Shown: in pieces, positions 17,618 through 28,226 of the stretch
How the letters are laid out: each line of letters begins with the position of its first letter
Position numbering within the stretch: the stretch's first letter is position 1
NCBI GenBank assembly: GCA_020073305.1
Contig: JAIQFK010000035.1
Coordinates: 1-64,000 of the forward strand
DNA length: 64,000 nucleotides
Source of the DNA: Terriglobia bacterium
Lineage (GTDB): Bacteria > Acidobacteriota > Terriglobia > Bryobacterales > Bryobacteraceae
Reading direction: 5' to 3'
Position numbers and translations under genes: made by a program
The notes under the pieces: generated by a model
Database searches by the model: none
What the model was told of the DNA's origin: nothing
Seen by the model: only the letters and a program-made list of their open reading frames with translations

Positions 17618-18484
17618 ATGCGATGCGATTTGCACGTCCATACCCTTCATTCCGGTATGTGCACAGTACCCTTGCTCCGACGGATTTGCCGGGAGAGCTA
17701 CAGCGATCCTCGCACCGTCTACCAGACTTTGAAACACCGCGGCATGGATCTGGTCACCGTCACCGACCACGATTCCATCGATGCCGGGGAATGCCTGCGG
17801 CGGTACCCCGACTTCTTCTTGAGCGAAGAGGTCAGCGCCACCTCGCCGAGTGGAACGGAGATGCACATCGGCGTGTACGACATTCAGGAGCGTCACCACA
17901 TCGAAGTCCAGCGCCGGCGCGAGGATCTGCTTTCGCTGATCGCTTATCTCGACGAACAGCAGATCTTCTTCACCATCAATCACGTGTATTCGAGCCTGAC
18001 GGGCCGCCGCACCGAATCCGACTTCGAGCTGTTCTCCCGGCACTTTCCGGGGGTTGAAGCCCTGAACGGACAAATACCGGCGCTCTGCAACCGGCGGGCT
18101 GCAGACCTCGCGCTACGCCAGAGGAAAGCCGTTGTGGGCGGGAGCGACGCCCACACCACAGCCGCGTTGGGCCACACGTACACGCAGGTGCCGGGGGCAC
18201 GCACAAAGAGTGAGTTTATGGAACGTTTGCGGCGTGGGCAGGCGTCGCTTCATGGCGAATCGGGCAGCTACTGGAAACTCACACGAGCGGTTTTGAAGCT
18301 TGGCTCTGAGATGATGCGTGAGAGACCGTGGACCTTATCGTTATTGCCGCTGGCGTTCGCCGTTCCTCTAATCACCCTGGCGAATGCATTCCGGGAGTTC
18401 GCGTTCGTTCACCGATGGGCCCGCGGCGGGACATGCGCGCCGCGGCAGCCGGCGGTCCTCGGCTATGAGGAGGCTGGTCTGTGA
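17618..18484 (+). CDS. PHP-domain phosphoesterase with C-terminal membrane segment
   Basis: 288 aa. PHP metal ligands are visible: CDLHVHTLHSG (about 3-13), VTVTDHDSIDAGE (about 46-58), the NHVYS region (about 118-122) and VGGSDAHT (about 172-179). This set is typical of metal-dependent phosphoesterases such as nucleoside-bisphosphate phosphatases. A hydrophobic stretch near 228-246 may anchor it to the membrane. An in-frame stop at 17608-17610 rules out an earlier start. It overlaps the PAP2 gene by 4 bp. The pair probably frees phosphate from organic esters or lipids; the Pho-box-like repeats upstream support this, but the substrate is unknown. Confidence 0.8.
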   Translation: MRCDLHVHTLHSGMCTVPLLRRICRESYSDPRTVYQTLKHRGMDLVTVTDHDSIDAGECLRRYPDFFLSEEVSATSPSGTEMHIGVYDIQERHHIEVQRRREDLLSLIAYLDEQQIFFTINHVYSSLTGRRTESDFELFSRHFPGVEALNGQIPALCNRRAADLALRQRKAVVGGSDAHTTAALGHTYTQVPGARTKSEFMERLRRGQASLHGESGSYWKLTRAVLKLGSEMMRERPWTLSLLPLAFAVPLITLANAFREFAFVHRWARGGTCAPRQPAVLGYEEAGL

Positions 18485-19014
18485 CACTCTCGCGATCGAG
18501 CCTCTCAGCCCCGGATTACTTTCTGATGCATCACCTCAACCGGTGGCGGCCCCCGCGATGGATTCGCGCCTGGATGCTGGCGGCCTCCCGGGCGGGCGAC
18601 GGCTGGTTGTGGTGGTGCTGCGGGATCGCGGTCCTGGCCTCGCACGATCCCGCCCGCCAGCAGGCAATCGGTGCTGCCGCTATGGCGGTGCTGGCCGGAA
18701 TCTGCACCTTTAAGATTCTCAAGCGAGCCGTAGGGCGAAGGCGGCCGTGCGCGCTGGAGCCGCATGCTTGGGCCAACCTCTTGCCTCCCGATCAGTTCTC
18801 GTTTCCCTCCGGACACTCCATCACCGCGTTCGCGGTTGCCGTCTCACTGGGGACCTTCTATCCCGCTGCTTTTCCGGTGCTGTTGTTTTGCGCCTCCAGC
18901 GTCGCCGTCTCACGCGTCTTGCTGGGGATGCATTTCATGAGCGATGTGCTGGCGGGTTCGGGCCTCGGAGCAGCGTTAGGGTTTGCAGCCGTTCTGCTAT
19001 TCAGAGCGTTCTGA
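18481..19014 (+). CDS. PAP2-family membrane phosphatase
   Basis: 177 aa, membrane protein with about five hydrophobic segments. All three PAP2 motifs are present: KRAVGRRRP (about 81-89, K-x6-RP), PSGH (about 106-109) and SRVLLGMHFMSD (about 141-152, SR-x5-H-x3-D). Family members hydrolyse lipid phosphates such as phosphatidate or undecaprenyl pyrophosphate on the outer face of the inner membrane. It starts with GTG overlapping the PHP stop (GTGA) and converges with the hybrid kinase 9 bp away. Confidence 0.88.
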   Translation: MTLSRSSLSAPDYFLMHHLNRWRPPRWIRAWMLAASRAGDGWLWWCCGIAVLASHDPARQQAIGAAAMAVLAGICTFKILKRAVGRRRPCALEPHAWANLLPPDQFSFPSGHSITAFAVAVSLGTFYPAAFPVLLFCASSVAVSRVLLGMHFMSDVLAGSGLGAALGFAAVLLFRAF

Positions 19015-19023
19015 CGGGAGCAA

Positions 19024-21654
19024 TTAGTGTCGAGTTTCCACCGCCCGCGAGCTTAATGAGACGTCGATGGCGTGAAACAGTTCCTTGGGACGCAACGGTT
19101 TCACTACGTATTCATCCATACCGCACTGCGAGTATCGCCGCTCGTAGCCATTGGACGTGTGACCTGTGATCGCGACGATGGGAATGCGTCCGCCGGTCTT
19201 TTGTTCCCGGCTTCGAATCTCCACCGCGCACTGCAGACCATCCATGAGCGGCATCTGAATGTCCATCAGCACTACGTCAAATTCGTCACGAGCCAGAAGT
19301 GACAGCACCTCGCGGCCGTTCATTACGGCGGTCACACGGTGGCCCTTGCTTTCTAGCAGCTTGGCGGTGATCTTCTGACTGATGGGGTTGTCTTCGGCCA
19401 GCAAGATGCGTAACGCCCGCGGATCTGCGCTCACGGGCTGCCGTGTTCTCGCCGGATTGGCCACCCTCGGCTGCTCCGGCATATACGCACCCACGGGAAA
19501 CTCAGCGGTAAAGTGAAACACACTGCCCTTGGCGGGTACGCTCTCTGCCCAGATGCGTCCGCCCATCAGGGCGATCAGGCGCGACGAGATGGTCAAGCCG
19601 AGGCCGGTGCCGCCGTACTTTCGCGTATTGGAACCATCCGCCTGTCGGAAGGCTTCAAAGATCAAATCCATCTTGTCCGCTGGAATGCCGACGCCCGAGT
19701 CAGAGACCGAAAACTCTAACGCAACGTACTGATCGCGGCGGTCCCGAGCCCGGACTTTGACTTCGATTGAACCGGCCTCGGTAAACTTGACCGCATTGCT
19801 CAACAGATTGAGAAGCACTTGGCGAAGCCGCGTCGTATCGCCCACGAGTCCGTCCGGAACGTCCGCCATGATGTCCGAGCGAACGGCCACGCCCTTCTGC
19901 TCGGCATTCGGAAGAGTTGTCGCCACTGCCTCGGTCACACATCGGCGTAACGAGAATCCGACCGGACGCAAGGCCAGGTATCCCGCTTCGATATTGGACA
20001 GATCCAGCACATCATTGAGCAGGGCGAGCAGGGACTCCGCGGATTCTCTGGCAACGCTTAGGTGCTCGCGCTGCTCCGGTGTGAGTTCCGACTCCAGAAC
20101 CAGGTCGGTCATGCCCAGAATTCCGTTCATGGGTGTGCGGATCTCGTGACTCATATTCGCCAGGAACTCGCTTTTGAGTTGCGTCGCTTCATTGGCGGCG
20201 GCGAGGGCCACCGCCAGATCGCGGTTCTTTCCTTCCAGCAGAGCGGTTTGCGCCCGTACCTGGCGGCGGAGCAGCAGAACCCAGCCGATGGCCGCCAGTG
20301 CGACCAGTGCCACCAGGCTCAGGGACCACAGCATGCGCGTGAACGTCCACACTGGAGCGCGGTGCAGCACCACAATATCTTCGGGCGAGCGGATCAGCAG
20401 GTGAAAGGACTGTGGCTCATTGTCTCCTCCACCGGTCTTGATCATGCAGATGCCGGCAACTCTCAACTCACTGCCTTCTGTCAGTGAAGCAACCCGGGGA
20501 TCCTGAGCCAGTTCCTCGATCTGTGCATGGAAGATGTGGTTGCCGGACTTCAACGCAAACAACTCGCCCTTTGCGGTTGAGGTGCGCGTCTGCACCTTGC
20601 CTTCGATCTCCACCAGCCCGGCATCCAGATCGCCCTTGAGTAACTGCTCAGCGGTCGCGCGAACCGGCTTCGGTGCCGGTTCTGAACCCACTCGCTGGAA
20701 AATCGCGTCCTGCAGAACCGGTGCGTACTCACCTAGGGCGGGAAAGCCCAGCACTTCGACCACGTCTCCCGGCGTCACGGCAAGCATCTGCGGCGAATAG
20801 ACCATCAAGTGCTGGTGGCCATCACGAATGAACAGCGTATGCCCCAATTGCTGGAAGGTCACCACCCCCCCTACCTTTATCCGCTGATCCGAGGTTGCAT
20901 TGGGTGTAAAGCGAAGAAGGCTGTCGGCACGCTGTAACGGAATCTGGACCATCCCCGTTTGGGCGGTATCTTCCACCTGGACGTCTTTGAAGTCCTGGAC
21001 ATAAGTCAGTAAACCGGTCAGTTGCCGCTTGTGGTTAAAGGTGGCGCCGCAGGCGCCCCGAAAACGCAGCCGTGATCCGACCAGTCCCTCAACGGCCGCG
21101 GGCGGGAACTTCAGAATCCTGACCTGTATCCGGCGGCCCCCCATGAAAACGCCCAGGACCAGGAGCTTGTTATCAATGGCTGCGCCATGAACGACGCCCT
21201 CGCCCTCCACCCATTGACTGTCCTGGCCGCCTGAGGAAATCTGCTCAATTGACACTTTGCGCGGAACCGGCAATACGCCCGGCCCCAGTATCCGGATCCG
21301 CGGTTTGACAAGCTCAGGAGCAAAGTCGCCCGAAGCGGTGACCGCGGTCAATTCGATTGCCTGCCCTTGCTCCAAGCCTGCCGGTTTGTCGGCAGAACCC
21401 TTGAGCTCCACGTAGATCCCCGCCGTCGCGTCCTGGACAAACAGATCGGTCTGCGCGGCGTCATAGTAGGTCACCACCGCTCGCAACCGGACGGGCAGTC
21501 CGCGATCGGCCTCTTGCGGAGAAAGAGCACGGATCTCGCTGGCGCGCTCCAACACTCTGGATTGGCCCAGCGCATCCGGAACCAGGTTGAAAGCCAGAGT
21601 GGCCAGGAATGCGTTTGCCGCGAATGTTTTCCTGAGCGAGGACGTGAGCCGCAT
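19024..21654 (-). CDS. Hybrid sensor histidine kinase with periplasmic OB-like region
   Basis: About 876 aa. Signal or anchor segment (about 5-30), a long periplasmic part of roughly 400 residues with two similar OB-fold-like stretches (one around [18 protein letters not shown], one around [16 protein letters not shown]), and a membrane segment near 440-460. Then HisKA with [20 protein letters not shown] (His about 503), HATPase ([29 protein letters not shown]) and a receiver with Asp about 798 in [12 protein letters not shown] 21654 is preferred to an upstream TTG because the signal segment begins there. No output partner is adjacent; the next gene upstream is a second hybrid kinase. Confidence 0.88.
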   Translation of the reverse strand: MRLTSSLRKTFAANAFLATLAFNLVPDALGQSRVLERASEIRALSPQEADRGLPVRLRAVVTYYDAAQTDLFVQDATAGIYVELKGSADKPAGLEQGQAIELTAVTASGDFAPELVKPRIRILGPGVLPVPRKVSIEQISSGGQDSQWVEGEGVVHGAAIDNKLLVLGVFMGGRRIQVRILKFPPAAVEGLVGSRLRFRGACGATFNHKRQLTGLLTYVQDFKDVQVEDTAQTGMVQIPLQRADSLLRFTPNATSDQRIKVGGVVTFQQLGHTLFIRDGHQHLMVYSPQMLAVTPGDVVEVLGFPALGEYAPVLQDAIFQRVGSEPAPKPVRATAEQLLKGDLDAGLVEIEGKVQTRTSTAKGELFALKSGNHIFHAQIEELAQDPRVASLTEGSELRVAGICMIKTGGGDNEPQSFHLLIRSPEDIVVLHRAPVWTFTRMLWSLSLVALVALAAIGWVLLLRRQVRAQTALLEGKNRDLAVALAAANEATQLKSEFLANMSHEIRTPMNGILGMTDLVLESELTPEQREHLSVARESAESLLALLNDVLDLSNIEAGYLALRPVGFSLRRCVTEAVATTLPNAEQKGVAVRSDIMADVPDGLVGDTTRLRQVLLNLLSNAVKFTEAGSIEVKVRARDRRDQYVALEFSVSDSGVGIPADKMDLIFEAFRQADGSNTRKYGGTGLGLTISSRLIALMGGRIWAESVPAKGSVFHFTAEFPVGAYMPEQPRVANPARTRQPVSADPRALRILLAEDNPISQKITAKLLESKGHRVTAVMNGREVLSLLARDEFDVVLMDIQMPLMDGLQCAVEIRSREQKTGGRIPIVAITGHTSNGYERRYSQCGMDEYVVKPLRPKELFHAIDVSLSSRAVETRH

Positions 21655-21707
21655 GTCTCTTAACGACAACAGTTCTTGAACTCGATACCCAACTGCTTAG
21701 AACGCGA

Positions 21708-24344
21708 CTATCCGGCCGAAACCGGAAAGGGCGGTTCGGCTGACTTTTCTCTTAAACGGAATGCAGGATACATTTCGTCGAGCTCGTTGACCACAGACTG
21801 GTACGTATCCATGAGCTGGGACAGTAACTGAGCGCAGCCCTCGGTGGAGCTCTTCGGCATCGCCGCTTCCAGATGGGAACATACCTCGACGAGCTGCACC
21901 GCGCCCAGGTTGGCACTGGAATCCAATAGTGAACGGATTACGCGCAGGGCGCTTTTGGCATCCGAATGACGCACCGCGTCCTCCAGTATCTGAAGGGTTC
22001 GCGAGGTGTCAGCCAGGAAATCGTGGATCAGTTCTTCCATGGCCCCTGGGCCAATTTCGCTCTCCAGCTCGCGCAACCGCACCCCCAGTTCCGTATCGCC
22101 TGCGAGCCTCACGGCCGTCTCCGACGGCACGGTCATCCGTTCTTCTGCAGTTTTCTTTAGGTTTCGTTGTAGAACCTGCTGCAGCTCCTCCGATCGAACG
22201 GGCTTGGTAACGTAATCATCCATGCCCGCCGCCAGGCATTTCTCGCGATCGCCGGTCATGGCGCTTGCGGTCATCGCAATGATGATCGTGTGCTCGTCCG
22301 CACCTTCCAGCCGGCGGATCTCGCCGGTGGCCGCGTAACCGTCCATTTCAGGCATTTGACAGTCCATCAGCACCGCGTCGTAGAGGCCCCGCTGAAACTT
22401 CTCCACGGCTTCTGCTCCGTTGAAAACCGTGTCCACGTAATACCCCAGCTTTTCCAGAATGCGCTGGGATACTTTTTGGTTCACGGCGTTGTCTTCGGCG
22501 AGCAGCAGCCGTCCGCGCACCGCCTGGGTCTCCGGGGCTCTCGCCGCAGGCGCCAGCGCTGGAGCGTGCCGCAGTGCTTTGGTCAGACAGTCGCGTAGTT
22601 GATCCAGCCGCGCCGGTTTGAGAATGCACGCGGCAAATCCCGTCTCCTGGAGATTCTCCACCGGGACGCGCTGTACATGCGAACTCAGCAGGATCATGAC
22701 CAAGTCGTTCAAGCCCTGATGCGATCGCACGGCGCGAGCCAGCATGACCCCGTCCATGTCCGGCATGTCGTGATCGACTATGGCCGCGTGATAGGCCTGG
22801 CCCTGTTCGAGCGCCGAGATCAGCACCGTCAATGCTGCGGGACCGTTGGCAACGCACTTGACGTTCATCCCCAGCTTGCTCAGCTGCGACTCCAAAATCC
22901 TACGGTTGGTGGAATTATCGTCCACCACCAGGATTCGCACCTGCCGGAGATCGAGCGAGTGTTCTTCGGTGCCCCGGCTGCAGATCCCGACCGGCAGAGT
23001 GAACCAGAATGTCGAGCCGCGGTTCACCAAGCTCTCGAAACCGATTTGCCCGCTCATCAGTTCCACCAGGCGCCTGCAAATCGTGAGCCCCAGCCCGGTG
23101 CCTCCGTGCTGGCGCGCGATCGAAGCATCGGCCTGGCTGAATGGTTGAAACAGGCGTTGCTGCGCTTCACGCGGAATACCCGGCCCAGTGTCGGTCACCG
23201 AAAACCGCAGCGTCGTAGACTTGCGGTCTTGCGCCGAACACTCGACGCGCACCAAAATCTCTCCCTTGCGCGTAAACTTGACGGCATTGCCCAGCAGATT
23301 CAACAGGATCTGGCGCAGCCGTCCAGGGTCACCGGCTACGCGCGTTGGCACTTCCGGCCCGATCAAGCACCCGAGTTCCAGGCCCTTACGCTGCGCTTGC
23401 TCGGCTAGCAGCGCGGTCGTCTCCTCCACCACCGTGCGCAAGTCGAAGTCGACCACCTCGATGCTGAGTTTGCCGGCTTCAATCTTGGAGAAGTCTAAGA
23501 TGTCGTTGATCACCGTCAGAAGTGCGTCGCCGGACTGGCGAATGGTGTTGACGAAATCGCGCTGCTCGGCCGTCAGCTCCGTCCCCAGCAGCAGATCCGT
23601 CATCCCGACGACACCGTTCATCGGCGTGCGGATTTCGTGGCTCATGGCGGCAAGAAACTCGCTCTTGGCGCGCGAAGCCTGTTCCGCCTCTTTCTTGGTT
23701 CTCTCCACTTCCTCCATGGCATGCGCCAGCTCGACTGCCTTCCCATTGAGCATGTCCCGGGTCGTTACGCTGGTGAGAAACCAGAACGATTGTTGCCGGA
23801 CCTGCAGCAGTAAGCAGGCCAGGTACAAGCCCATAATCGCGGAGATGGCGTATCCGGTCGATCCGCCCTCAACGACGCCCCACACGGTGATCGGGGCCAG
23901 CAGGAGGGTGAGATAGAAGCGCGCCGTGTTCAGATCCGGCGAGAGAGCCACGGCTTCGCCGCTCGCGATCACTGCGGTAATCGTCAGAACCAGCAGGAAT
24001 GCTGCCCCGCCCCCGTAAAGGGACGCCGTGGTGCAACAGAAGACCGTCCAAACCAGAGCGCAGCCATACGTGCCGATCAGGAACGAGGAACGGCGCCAAT
24101 CGGCGCGGTCGTCACGTTGCCGCGCCAGGACCGTCCCGAACAACATCCGCGCCGTGGCGCATAACAACATCAGGAAGCCGAATGCGAGGAAGACTCTGGG
24201 AAAGTCCCGCAAGTACGAGGTTGCGGATACCAGGACGACCAGTAAGATGAGGTAGGCTACACCGCCCGGGACAGAGCGGCGCGCCAGTTCGCGGCTGGCT
24301 TCAGTGCCAACTTGAGATTCCACCATGGTTTCTTGTTCGGGCAT
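21708..24344 (-). CDS. Hybrid histidine kinase with two receivers and an Hpt-like tail lacking His
   Basis: 878 aa. About six membrane segments (30-195), a coiled-coil linker, HisKA with [20 protein letters not shown] (His about 236) and HATPase ([30 protein letters not shown]). Receiver 1 has Asp about 524 in [12 protein letters not shown] and receiver 2 has Asp about 661 in [13 protein letters not shown] helical tail resembles an Hpt domain: the usual HxLKGSSANLGA reads [12 protein letters not shown], with Arg about 804 in place of the phosphorylated His. The layout is BarA-like but the phosphorelay end appears disabled. It is 53 bp upstream of the other hybrid kinase on the same strand. 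Confidence 0.88.
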   Translation of the reverse strand: MPEQETMVESQVGTEASRELARRSVPGGVAYLILLVVLVSATSYLRDFPRVFLAFGFLMLLCATARMLFGTVLARQRDDRADWRRSSFLIGTYGCALVWTVFCCTTASLYGGGAAFLLVLTITAVIASGEAVALSPDLNTARFYLTLLLAPITVWGVVEGGSTGYAISAIMGLYLACLLLQVRQQSFWFLTSVTTRDMLNGKAVELAHAMEEVERTKKEAEQASRAKSEFLAAMSHEIRTPMNGVVGMTDLLLGTELTAEQRDFVNTIRQSGDALLTVINDILDFSKIEAGKLSIEVVDFDLRTVVEETTALLAEQAQRKGLELGCLIGPEVPTRVAGDPGRLRQILLNLLGNAVKFTRKGEILVRVECSAQDRKSTTLRFSVTDTGPGIPREAQQRLFQPFSQADASIARQHGGTGLGLTICRRLVELMSGQIGFESLVNRGSTFWFTLPVGICSRGTEEHSLDLRQVRILVVDDNSTNRRILESQLSKLGMNVKCVANGPAALTVLISALEQGQAYHAAIVDHDMPDMDGVMLARAVRSHQGLNDLVMILLSSHVQRVPVENLQETGFAACILKPARLDQLRDCLTKALRHAPALAPAARAPETQAVRGRLLLAEDNAVNQKVSQRILEKLGYYVDTVFNGAEAVEKFQRGLYDAVLMDCQMPEMDGYAATGEIRRLEGADEHTIIIAMTASAMTGDREKCLAAGMDDYVTKPVRSEELQQVLQRNLKKTAEERMTVPSETAVRLAGDTELGVRLRELESEIGPGAMEELIHDFLADTSRTLQILEDAVRHSDAKSALRVIRSLLDSSANLGAVQLVEVCSHLEAAMPKSSTEGCAQLLSQLMDTYQSVVNELDEMYPAFRLREKSAEPPFPVSAG

Positions 24345-24766
24345 TGGAAATGGATGGGGCCCCGTTATCTCTTCGGCGCTACCAGAAGTACCGAGAACAG
24401 CTCGGCGGTGAGTTGAAGCGCACCAAAGTCAATGTTAGCCCTCATTGCTAACCTCATTTTCCGGCGTGCGGCGCGCCGCTGGCAATGATGCATTTGGTTA
24501 GCAGCCAGCCCTCGCGGTGGCGCGAGGCCCATTCGTCCAAACTGGAGTTGCAGCCGGGATAGTCGCCTCCCTCACTAACGTCAACTGCTCTTAGTCAATG
24601 CGGCGTTCCACCGAGAACCTGCCGGAAAAATTCTTCCGAAAAAATCGGAAATACACCTGAGGAGGAGGCGATAAGGGTCTTGAACGCGGTACCTTGGGCA
24701 TCTGAGAAAACACGGAGAACCCAGGCCCGAAGCTTTCGGGATGTATCGCCACTAGGATCTTTCTCT
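24345..24766. other. Intergenic region between hybrid kinase and flagellin
   Basis: 422 bp without a convincing gene. It holds two perfect small hairpins: GTTAGC/GCTAAC (24434-24439 with 24447-24452) and CTCGCG/CGCGAG (24511-24516 with 24521-24526). GTTAGC occurs again at 24497-24502. The flagellin promoter candidate lies at 24648-24674, and a long leader of about 85 bases would precede the flagellin ATG. Confidence 0.6.
24648..24674 (+). promoter_or_regulatory. Candidate sigma-28 promoter of flagellin
   Basis: GAAA (24648-24651), 15 bp, then GGCGATAA (24667-24674), 7 of 8 matches to the FliA -10 consensus GCCGATAA. Spacing equals that of the better flgM promoter at 57786. The -35 is weak. 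Confidence 0.5.
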
Positions 24767-26290
24767 ATGTCGATTTCAATCCAAACCAACGTAACCTCGT
24801 TGATGGCCCAGGAGAACTTGAGCACCAACCAGGTTTTTGAAAGCCAGACGATCCAACGCCTGACCTCCGGTTTCCGTATCAACTCCTCTGGAGACGACGC
24901 CGCCGGATTGGCCGTCGCCAACCAGTACCGCGCCGACATTGCTGAGCTGACGCAAGGTGTCCAGAACGCGAGCAACGGCCTCACCCAGTTGCAAATTGTC
25001 GATGGCGGTGTCAATAACATTTCGCACATGCTGGACCGCATGAAGACTCTGGCCGCCGAATCCGCTTCCGGAACCTTCACTGGCGACCGCAGCACGCTAA
25101 ACACTGAGTACCAGAAACTCATTGGGGAAATCACGCGGCAGGCGAGCAACATCAACCTGAACTTAGGTGGCACCTTCAATGCCAATCTGAGTGTGTACAT
25201 CGGCGGCGGCCGCACCAGCAATCAGGCCGGTTCCACGCAGGTCACCGTGGATCTGAGCGGGACAGCAAGCGCCGTGGATGCGGCTTCGCTCGGGCTGGGC
25301 AGCACTTCCGTCATTGGCGGCGGTACAGACTTCACCAACAACCTCGTCGCTAACCTGAATGACTCGAACGCGCTGTTCAACAAGACGGCAGGAGTCGGGA
25401 GCACGGACTTCACGATTCAGTACGCGGACGCGTCGGGCGCAATCCAGACCAAATCCGTGTCTGTGGCCGCGAGTGCCGGCGGCGAGACCGGCGCCCAATT
25501 CGTGAGCGATCTCAACTCGGCAATCACGGGTGCCGGCATATCCGGTATCGCCGCGCAAATCGGCGCCAATGGCAAACTGCAATTCACTGGCGGCAGCGTC
25601 CTCCAGGTTTCGGTTGTGGATACTAACCTGACTGGGGGCACCGAACCGGTGACAACCGCGACTTCGCTCCTCAACGGCGGCAACTATCAGACTGTTCCGG
25701 GCGCGTGGGTCACCTTCGGAGCTGGCGAAACGCAGACGTTGACCGTCTCGGCGGGCGGCACCAATTATGCCATAAACCTTACTAACGCGAACGGGGACAC
25801 CATCGGCCATACCCTTACCGCGGTCAATACGGCATTGGCGAACAGCGGCGTTTTCGCTGTGCAGACCGATGCGACGCACATCGCACTGGAGAGCGCGAAG
25901 ACATTCACTTTGGCTACCGCCGACTCCTCCGGCGCGGGCAGTCTGTTCAACACAGCCGCTGGCGCCCAGGCTGTCAGCGCTCCGACCACTTCGGCAACCT
26001 CTACTGGCAACGCACTGAACGCCATCACCGCGATTAATGCCGCGGTCGGGGCGCTCGGCCTGGTTCAAGGTAAAGTTGGTACCGGTGAAAACAGCTTGAA
26101 TTATGCCATCCAACTTGCCCAGTCGCAGATCGCCAGCTTCTCCGGAGCTCAGTCGTCCATCCGCGACGCCGATGTGGCTGCCGAGGCCGCGAACTTGAGT
26201 AAGTCGCAAGTTTTGGCGCAGGCCTCTGTGGCAGCTCTCGTGCAGGCGAATGCCATGCCCCAGGCGGTCCTGGCTCTCCTGAAGGGCTAA
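24767..26290 (+). CDS. fliC: Flagellin
   Basis: About 507 aa. Conserved N-terminal D0/D1: SIQTNVTSLMAQENLSTNQ and RLTSGFRINSSGDDAAGLAVANQYRADI (about 33-60). Conserved C-terminal D1/D0: ALNAITAINAAVGALGLVQG through SQVLAQASVAALVQANAMPQ. A Thr/Ser/Gly/Ala-rich variable middle (about 160-410) holds repeated beta-type segments and forms the exposed filament surface. ATG 24767 is chosen over an in-frame start 87 bases upstream, since flagellins begin this way and AGGA is correctly placed. It is exported by the flagellar type III system, with FliS as chaperone. A strong hairpin follows. Confidence 0.95.
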   Translation: MSISIQTNVTSLMAQENLSTNQVFESQTIQRLTSGFRINSSGDDAAGLAVANQYRADIAELTQGVQNASNGLTQLQIVDGGVNNISHMLDRMKTLAAESASGTFTGDRSTLNTEYQKLIGEITRQASNINLNLGGTFNANLSVYIGGGRTSNQAGSTQVTVDLSGTASAVDAASLGLGSTSVIGGGTDFTNNLVANLNDSNALFNKTAGVGSTDFTIQYADASGAIQTKSVSVAASAGGETGAQFVSDLNSAITGAGISGIAAQIGANGKLQFTGGSVLQVSVVDTNLTGGTEPVTTATSLLNGGNYQTVPGAWVTFGAGETQTLTVSAGGTNYAINLTNANGDTIGHTLTAVNTALANSGVFAVQTDATHIALESAKTFTLATADSSGAGSLFNTAAGAQAVSAPTTSATSTGNALNAITAINAAVGALGLVQGKVGTGENSLNYAIQLAQSQIASFSGAQSSIRDADVAAEAANLSKSQVLAQASVAALVQANAMPQAVLALLKG

Positions 26291-26310
26291 TCGTCCGACC
26301 TGGCAGTACG

Positions 26311-26343
26311 GTAGGCTGGGCCGTAGCGCGCGGCTCAGCCTGC
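26311..26343 (+). terminator. Terminator between flagellin and fliD
   Basis: AGGCTGGGCCG (26313-26323) pairs with CGGCTCAGCCT (26331-26341) with one G-T pair and can be extended by two pairs; TTGTTGTT follows. It would terminate most flagellin transcripts before fliD. Confidence 0.7.
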
Positions 26344-26367
26344 CTTGTTGTTAACTGGAGGTAACAA

Positions 26368-27783
26368 ATGGGTAGTTCGATCGGCGGGTTCAACGGGTCC
26401 CCTACGCTTGTCCCAAGTCTTAGCAGTGACATCGCCAGCCCTGTATCCACCGGTTTGAGCAACTACTCGGCCAGCCTCCAAAACGCCCTCAACCGCTCGT
26501 TGGGCCTGGCTTCGCTCCCTTTGCAGTTGCTCCAGACTCAGCAGTCGCAGCTCACCAGCCAGTCCTCCGCCCTGAATGCTCTAGACACTCAGTTCTCAGT
26601 GCTGCAGTCGACCATCTCGAATCTGAGTTCCGCCAGTCAGAGCCTGGTTTCTTCCTCCGTATCGGACAATACCGTGCTCAACGCCAGCGTCGGCGCGAGC
26701 GCATCGCCGGGCACGTATACGGTCAAGGTGACCGATCCCGGCTCATTTTCGAATTCTATCAGCGCCGACGGCCTCCTCACGGTGACCGACCCGGCCACTC
26801 AGAACATCAGCGCCGCTTCGAACTTTACGCTCACTGTCAATGGTGTGCAGACACCCATTTCGGCAGCGAACAACCTGAACGCGCTTGCCGACGCCATCAA
26901 TGCCAATGCCGGCGCGGGCGTGCGGGCCACCATCGTCAATATGGGCCCGCCCACGGCGCCCGACTACCGGCTCTCGCTGCAAAGCACTACACTCGGCAAC
27001 GTGTCCATCGATCTCGTCGAAAAGGGTGGCTCCTCCAGCCTGCTGAATTCCCCTCCACTGACCACGGGAGCACTGGCGCAGTACCAGGTGAATGGCGCGC
27101 CGGCCACGCCCATTTCGAGCAACTCACGCACCGTGACCGTGGCTCCGGGCGTGACCGTGAATCTGCTGAAAGCCGGCACGAGCACGGTGACCGTGTTTCA
27201 GAGCGCTTCGTCCGTGGTTAATGCGCTGACGGCCTTTGTCTCTGCGTTCAATGGCAGTGTGGATGAACTAAGTAAGAGCTACGGCCAAAACGCAGGTCCG
27301 CTCAACGGCCAAAGCATCGTTTTCGACTTAGAACAGTCGTTGCACAGCTTGGCCAATTATTCAGGCGGGACCGGCAGCGTCACCTCGCTCAACGACCTGG
27401 GGCTCAGTTTCGACACGACGGGCCATCTGAGCTTCGATGCCACCGCGCTGGCCGGCGCCAGTGGCGCCACGATGAGCGATCTCGTATCTTTTCTGGGGAG
27501 CCCCAGTAGCGGCGGCTTTCTGCAGACCGCGACCAATCTGATGACCGGCATCGAGGATCCCACGACGGGGAGCCTGAAGACGGCGATCCAATCGACCTCC
27601 GACCAGATCACAAACGAAAATCAACGAATCTCCGATCAGCAAGACCGGATCAGCCAGCTGCAAACTTCCCTGCAAGCCAAGATGGCCGCCGCGGATGCGG
27701 CGATTGCCCAGATCGAGCAGCAGCTTTCCTACTTCACGGGCTTGTTCCAGTCCATGTATATGCCGAGAACATCGCAATTCTGA
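26368..27783 (+). CDS. fliD: Flagellar filament cap protein FliD
   Basis: 471 aa. N-terminal FliD domain with heptad-like LASLPLQLLQTQQSQLTSQS (about 48-67), a central beta-rich part with GTYTVKVTDPGSF and NFTLTVNGVQTPIS, and a C-terminal coiled coil (about 410-460, NQRISDQQDRISQLQTSLQ). It forms the cap under which flagellin is added. GGAGG lies 7 bases before the ATG. It is the first gene of a long plus-strand set running through fliJ. Confidence 0.92.
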   Translation: MGSSIGGFNGSPTLVPSLSSDIASPVSTGLSNYSASLQNALNRSLGLASLPLQLLQTQQSQLTSQSSALNALDTQFSVLQSTISNLSSASQSLVSSSVSDNTVLNASVGASASPGTYTVKVTDPGSFSNSISADGLLTVTDPATQNISAASNFTLTVNGVQTPISAANNLNALADAINANAGAGVRATIVNMGPPTAPDYRLSLQSTTLGNVSIDLVEKGGSSSLLNSPPLTTGALAQYQVNGAPATPISSNSRTVTVAPGVTVNLLKAGTSTVTVFQSASSVVNALTAFVSAFNGSVDELSKSYGQNAGPLNGQSIVFDLEQSLHSLANYSGGTGSVTSLNDLGLSFDTTGHLSFDATALAGASGATMSDLVSFLGSPSSGGFLQTATNLMTGIEDPTTGSLKTAIQSTSDQITNENQRISDQQDRISQLQTSLQAKMAAADAAIAQIEQQLSYFTGLFQSMYMPRTSQF

Positions 27784-27800
27784 GGACTCGAGGCGCCGCA

Positions 27801-28109
27801 ATGAGCAGCGATACTTTGCATCTCGAGGCCGCACGGCTCAGACAAGCCGTCGCATCGGAAACTTTCGACGATATCCAGACGCCTCTGGCCGATTACCGGC
27901 GGCACGTGGAAGAGGTTCTGGCCGCCTTGCCGCCGGATGCGCCCCCACCGGCCGAGCTGGTGCAGCAGGTCGATGAGCTTCTGCAATGGGCGCTTCAGGT
28001 GGCGCGGTCCGCTCGCGCGCGGACCCGCGACGATCTGGAGCAAGTCTCCGCGGCTCTCGGCTATTACCACCGTGCGTCTCTGGTCCAGACATGGAAGCTG
28101 GATGGCTGA
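27801..28109 (+). CDS. Small helical protein after fliD, possible export chaperone
   Basis: 102 aa, almost all predicted helix (LEAARLRQAVASETFDDIQ; AELVQQVDELLQWALQVARS), no signal or membrane segment. I do not recognise a family. In many bacteria the genes after fliD encode small helical chaperones (FliS, FliT). FliS is elsewhere in this window (58252), so a FliT-like role for this protein is possible by position and size but not shown by sequence. It is 17 bp from fliD, and the next gene, flgB, is 117 bp on. Confidence 0.6.
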   Translation: MSSDTLHLEAARLRQAVASETFDDIQTPLADYRRHVEEVLAALPPDAPPPAELVQQVDELLQWALQVARSARARTRDDLEQVSAALGYYHRASLVQTWKLDG

Positions 28110-28226
28110 CACGCTGACGCCGTCAAACCACTGACTTCGTCGAATCCGTAACACTCCCGTTCGTTAACCCGCTGCTGCCTCCAAGGCATTTCCCGGGTGG
28201 CAGGCCATTTGCATCAACAAGAGTCC

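Noticed and set aside
24481-24540. Sigma-54 promoter (TGGC...) before flagellin
   Set aside because: No GG-N10-GC arrangement with the strict spacing could be found.
25163-26209. 348-aa open frame antisense to flagellin
   Set aside because: Inside a certain flagellin gene, no ribosome site or family pattern.
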